Positions 7,160 to 8,079 of a DNA stretch of 8,079 nt are shown here, one piece after another (positions within the stretch are counted from its first letter, which is position 1; each line of letters begins with the position of its first letter). Under the pieces are notes generated by a model. That model saw only the letters and a list, made by a program, of their open reading frames with translations, ran no database searches and was not told the origin of the DNA. The position numbers and the translations under genes are program-made. This stretch comes from Planctomycetota bacterium (lineage in GTDB: Bacteria > Planctomycetota > Phycisphaerae > WQYP01). The DNA is taken from NCBI GenBank assembly GCA_021785155.1, contig JAJYGE010000080.1, positions 1-8,079 on the forward strand. Reading direction: 5' to 3'.

Positions 7160-8079
7160 TTAATAGCTCATGCGGATAAACAATCCAAGAATCGTGGCGT
7201 CGCTATGGGTTCCGGCAGGTTGCGAATACCTGGATCCGGCAAAAATGCTGTCGATCACCGCTCCGATTTCATAATGGCCACGGTCCGCGGGGATATTGAA
7301 AATCCCATTAAGCGGGTAGGCCAGCGTGGTGCCTACGTATGTGCCCAAATATCCGTCGCGATAGCTGCGCTGGTTGACATCCAGGCGTTTCTCATCGTGA
7401 ATGAACGAAACGCTCAGCGGAGAATAAATGGTCAATCCGCCGGTATGGGGCACCACAAAAACCGGATCCATGCCAACTTCAAAATATTGCCCGGCTCCGC
7501 TGGTGTAATAGGCCCCATTATAATCAAAACCTACGAGCACAAAGGGGTGAAATGCAAATTGCCCGAGATACCGATCATCATCGAAGCTCAAGCGAATGTA
7601 AGCCTCCTGGCTGTCGGCCTGACCGTGGCTGATGATGGTATTGGCGATAGGATTGGCGGATGGGACAAAATATTGGCTTACCGGCGTAATGAAATTGGTG
7701 TAGCCGGTATCAAACCGAAATACATTCATGATGTCATATTGATAGCCGATGGTAATATCGGCCTCAGTGAAATTGCTGGAGGGAACGTAGGCTATATTGC
7801 CGCCCGCGGCGGGGCTGCCGGCAATTCCGCGGGATAACGCATTGATATACGGATTGCGAACATCGTAAGAATAATCTTCAAATGTGCGCAGATATACCGT
7901 TCCCCACTTTTTCAGACTTAAACTGATTCGCGTCACATTTTGCAGGTTGGGCCGATTGGGGGCCACATCATGATAGCGAAACCAGTAATCATTAAAATAC
8001 CCGAACTGCATGGTAACATGCAGGAGCTGGCGGTGGGCATGATATGCCGCCAATGAAGGCGGGTTTCCCTCTGTTTCCT
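7160..8079 (-). CDS. Outer-membrane beta-barrel-like protein, C-terminal part (5' end outside the window)
   Basis: About 305 residues are readable from the right edge to a TAA at 7162-7160. The frame is open through base 8079, so the start is outside; the TTG at 8053 is not a convincing start. The protein is rich in Tyr, Phe, Gly, Asn and Asp, and has many runs of alternating polar and hydrophobic residues, such as LHVTMQFGYF, TRISLSLKKW, ADITIGYQYD, EAYIRLSFDD, FAFHPFVLVGFDY, GTYVGTTLAYPL and YEIGAVIDSIF. These are separated by short polar turns. The last strand, GLFIRMSY, ends in an aromatic residue, the usual signal for the Bam assembly machinery in Gram-negative outer membranes. I see no helices, enzyme motifs or repeats. 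I do not recognise a family, so a porin-like or unknown-function barrel is the most I can say. The missing N-terminus should hold a signal peptide if this is right. The protease gene follows by 42 bases. Confidence 0.6.
   Translation of the reverse strand, partial: ETEGNPPSLAAYHAHRQLLHVTMQFGYFNDYWFRYHDVAPNRPNLQNVTRISLSLKKWGTVYLRTFEDYSYDVRNPYINALSRGIAGSPAAGGNIAYVPSSNFTEADITIGYQYDIMNVFRFDTGYTNFITPVSQYFVPSANPIANTIISHGQADSQEAYIRLSFDDDRYLGQFAFHPFVLVGFDYNGAYYTSGAGQYFEVGMDPVFVVPHTGGLTIYSPLSVSFIHDEKRLDVNQRSYRDGYLGTYVGTTLAYPLNGIFNIPADRGHYEIGAVIDSIFAGSRYSQPAGTHSDATILGLFIRMSY

Overview
The window looks like chromosomal DNA of moderate GC content from a Gram-negative bacterium. The evidence is an outer-membrane beta-barrel gene, an HpnN-type RND transporter and a multi-pass M48 metalloprotease. 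I see no phage, transposon, plasmid, CRISPR, rRNA or tRNA signal. The compact sulfotransferase beside hopanoid-type genes would fit Planctomycetota or a similar environmental phylum. That placement is a guess from gene style, not something the sequence proves.

Left arm, plus strand (1-1198): the C-terminal part of an amino acid/polyamine (APC-type) permease whose start lies left of the window, then, after 45 bases, a compact P-loop sulfotransferase. Junction (1199-1305): a short convergent intergenic stretch with one imperfect stem-loop and no clear terminator.

Right arm, minus strand, in transcription order: a partial outer-membrane beta-barrel-like protein entering from beyond 8079 and ending at 7160; an integral-membrane M48 zinc metalloprotease (7117-5618); a 115-base gap holding a good sigma70-type promoter; a class III PLP aminotransferase of HpnO type (5502-4117); and a large HpnN/MMPL-type RND transporter (4047-1306). 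The two downstream genes are probably one transcript.

How they may work together: in bacteria that make hopanoids, HpnO-type enzymes give the amino group of 35-aminobacteriohopanetriol, and HpnN moves hopanoids to the outer membrane. The adjacent pair therefore reads as a synthesis-and-export unit for an amino-hopanoid or similar lipid. No squalene-hopene cyclase or other hopanoid gene lies in the window, so this is inference. The protease and beta-barrel genes are envelope functions that may simply be neighbours. The window is mostly ordinary gene content. The points most worth a second look are the HpnO-HpnN pair and the symmetric Asp-Tyr/Glu-Tyr pairs in the transporter.
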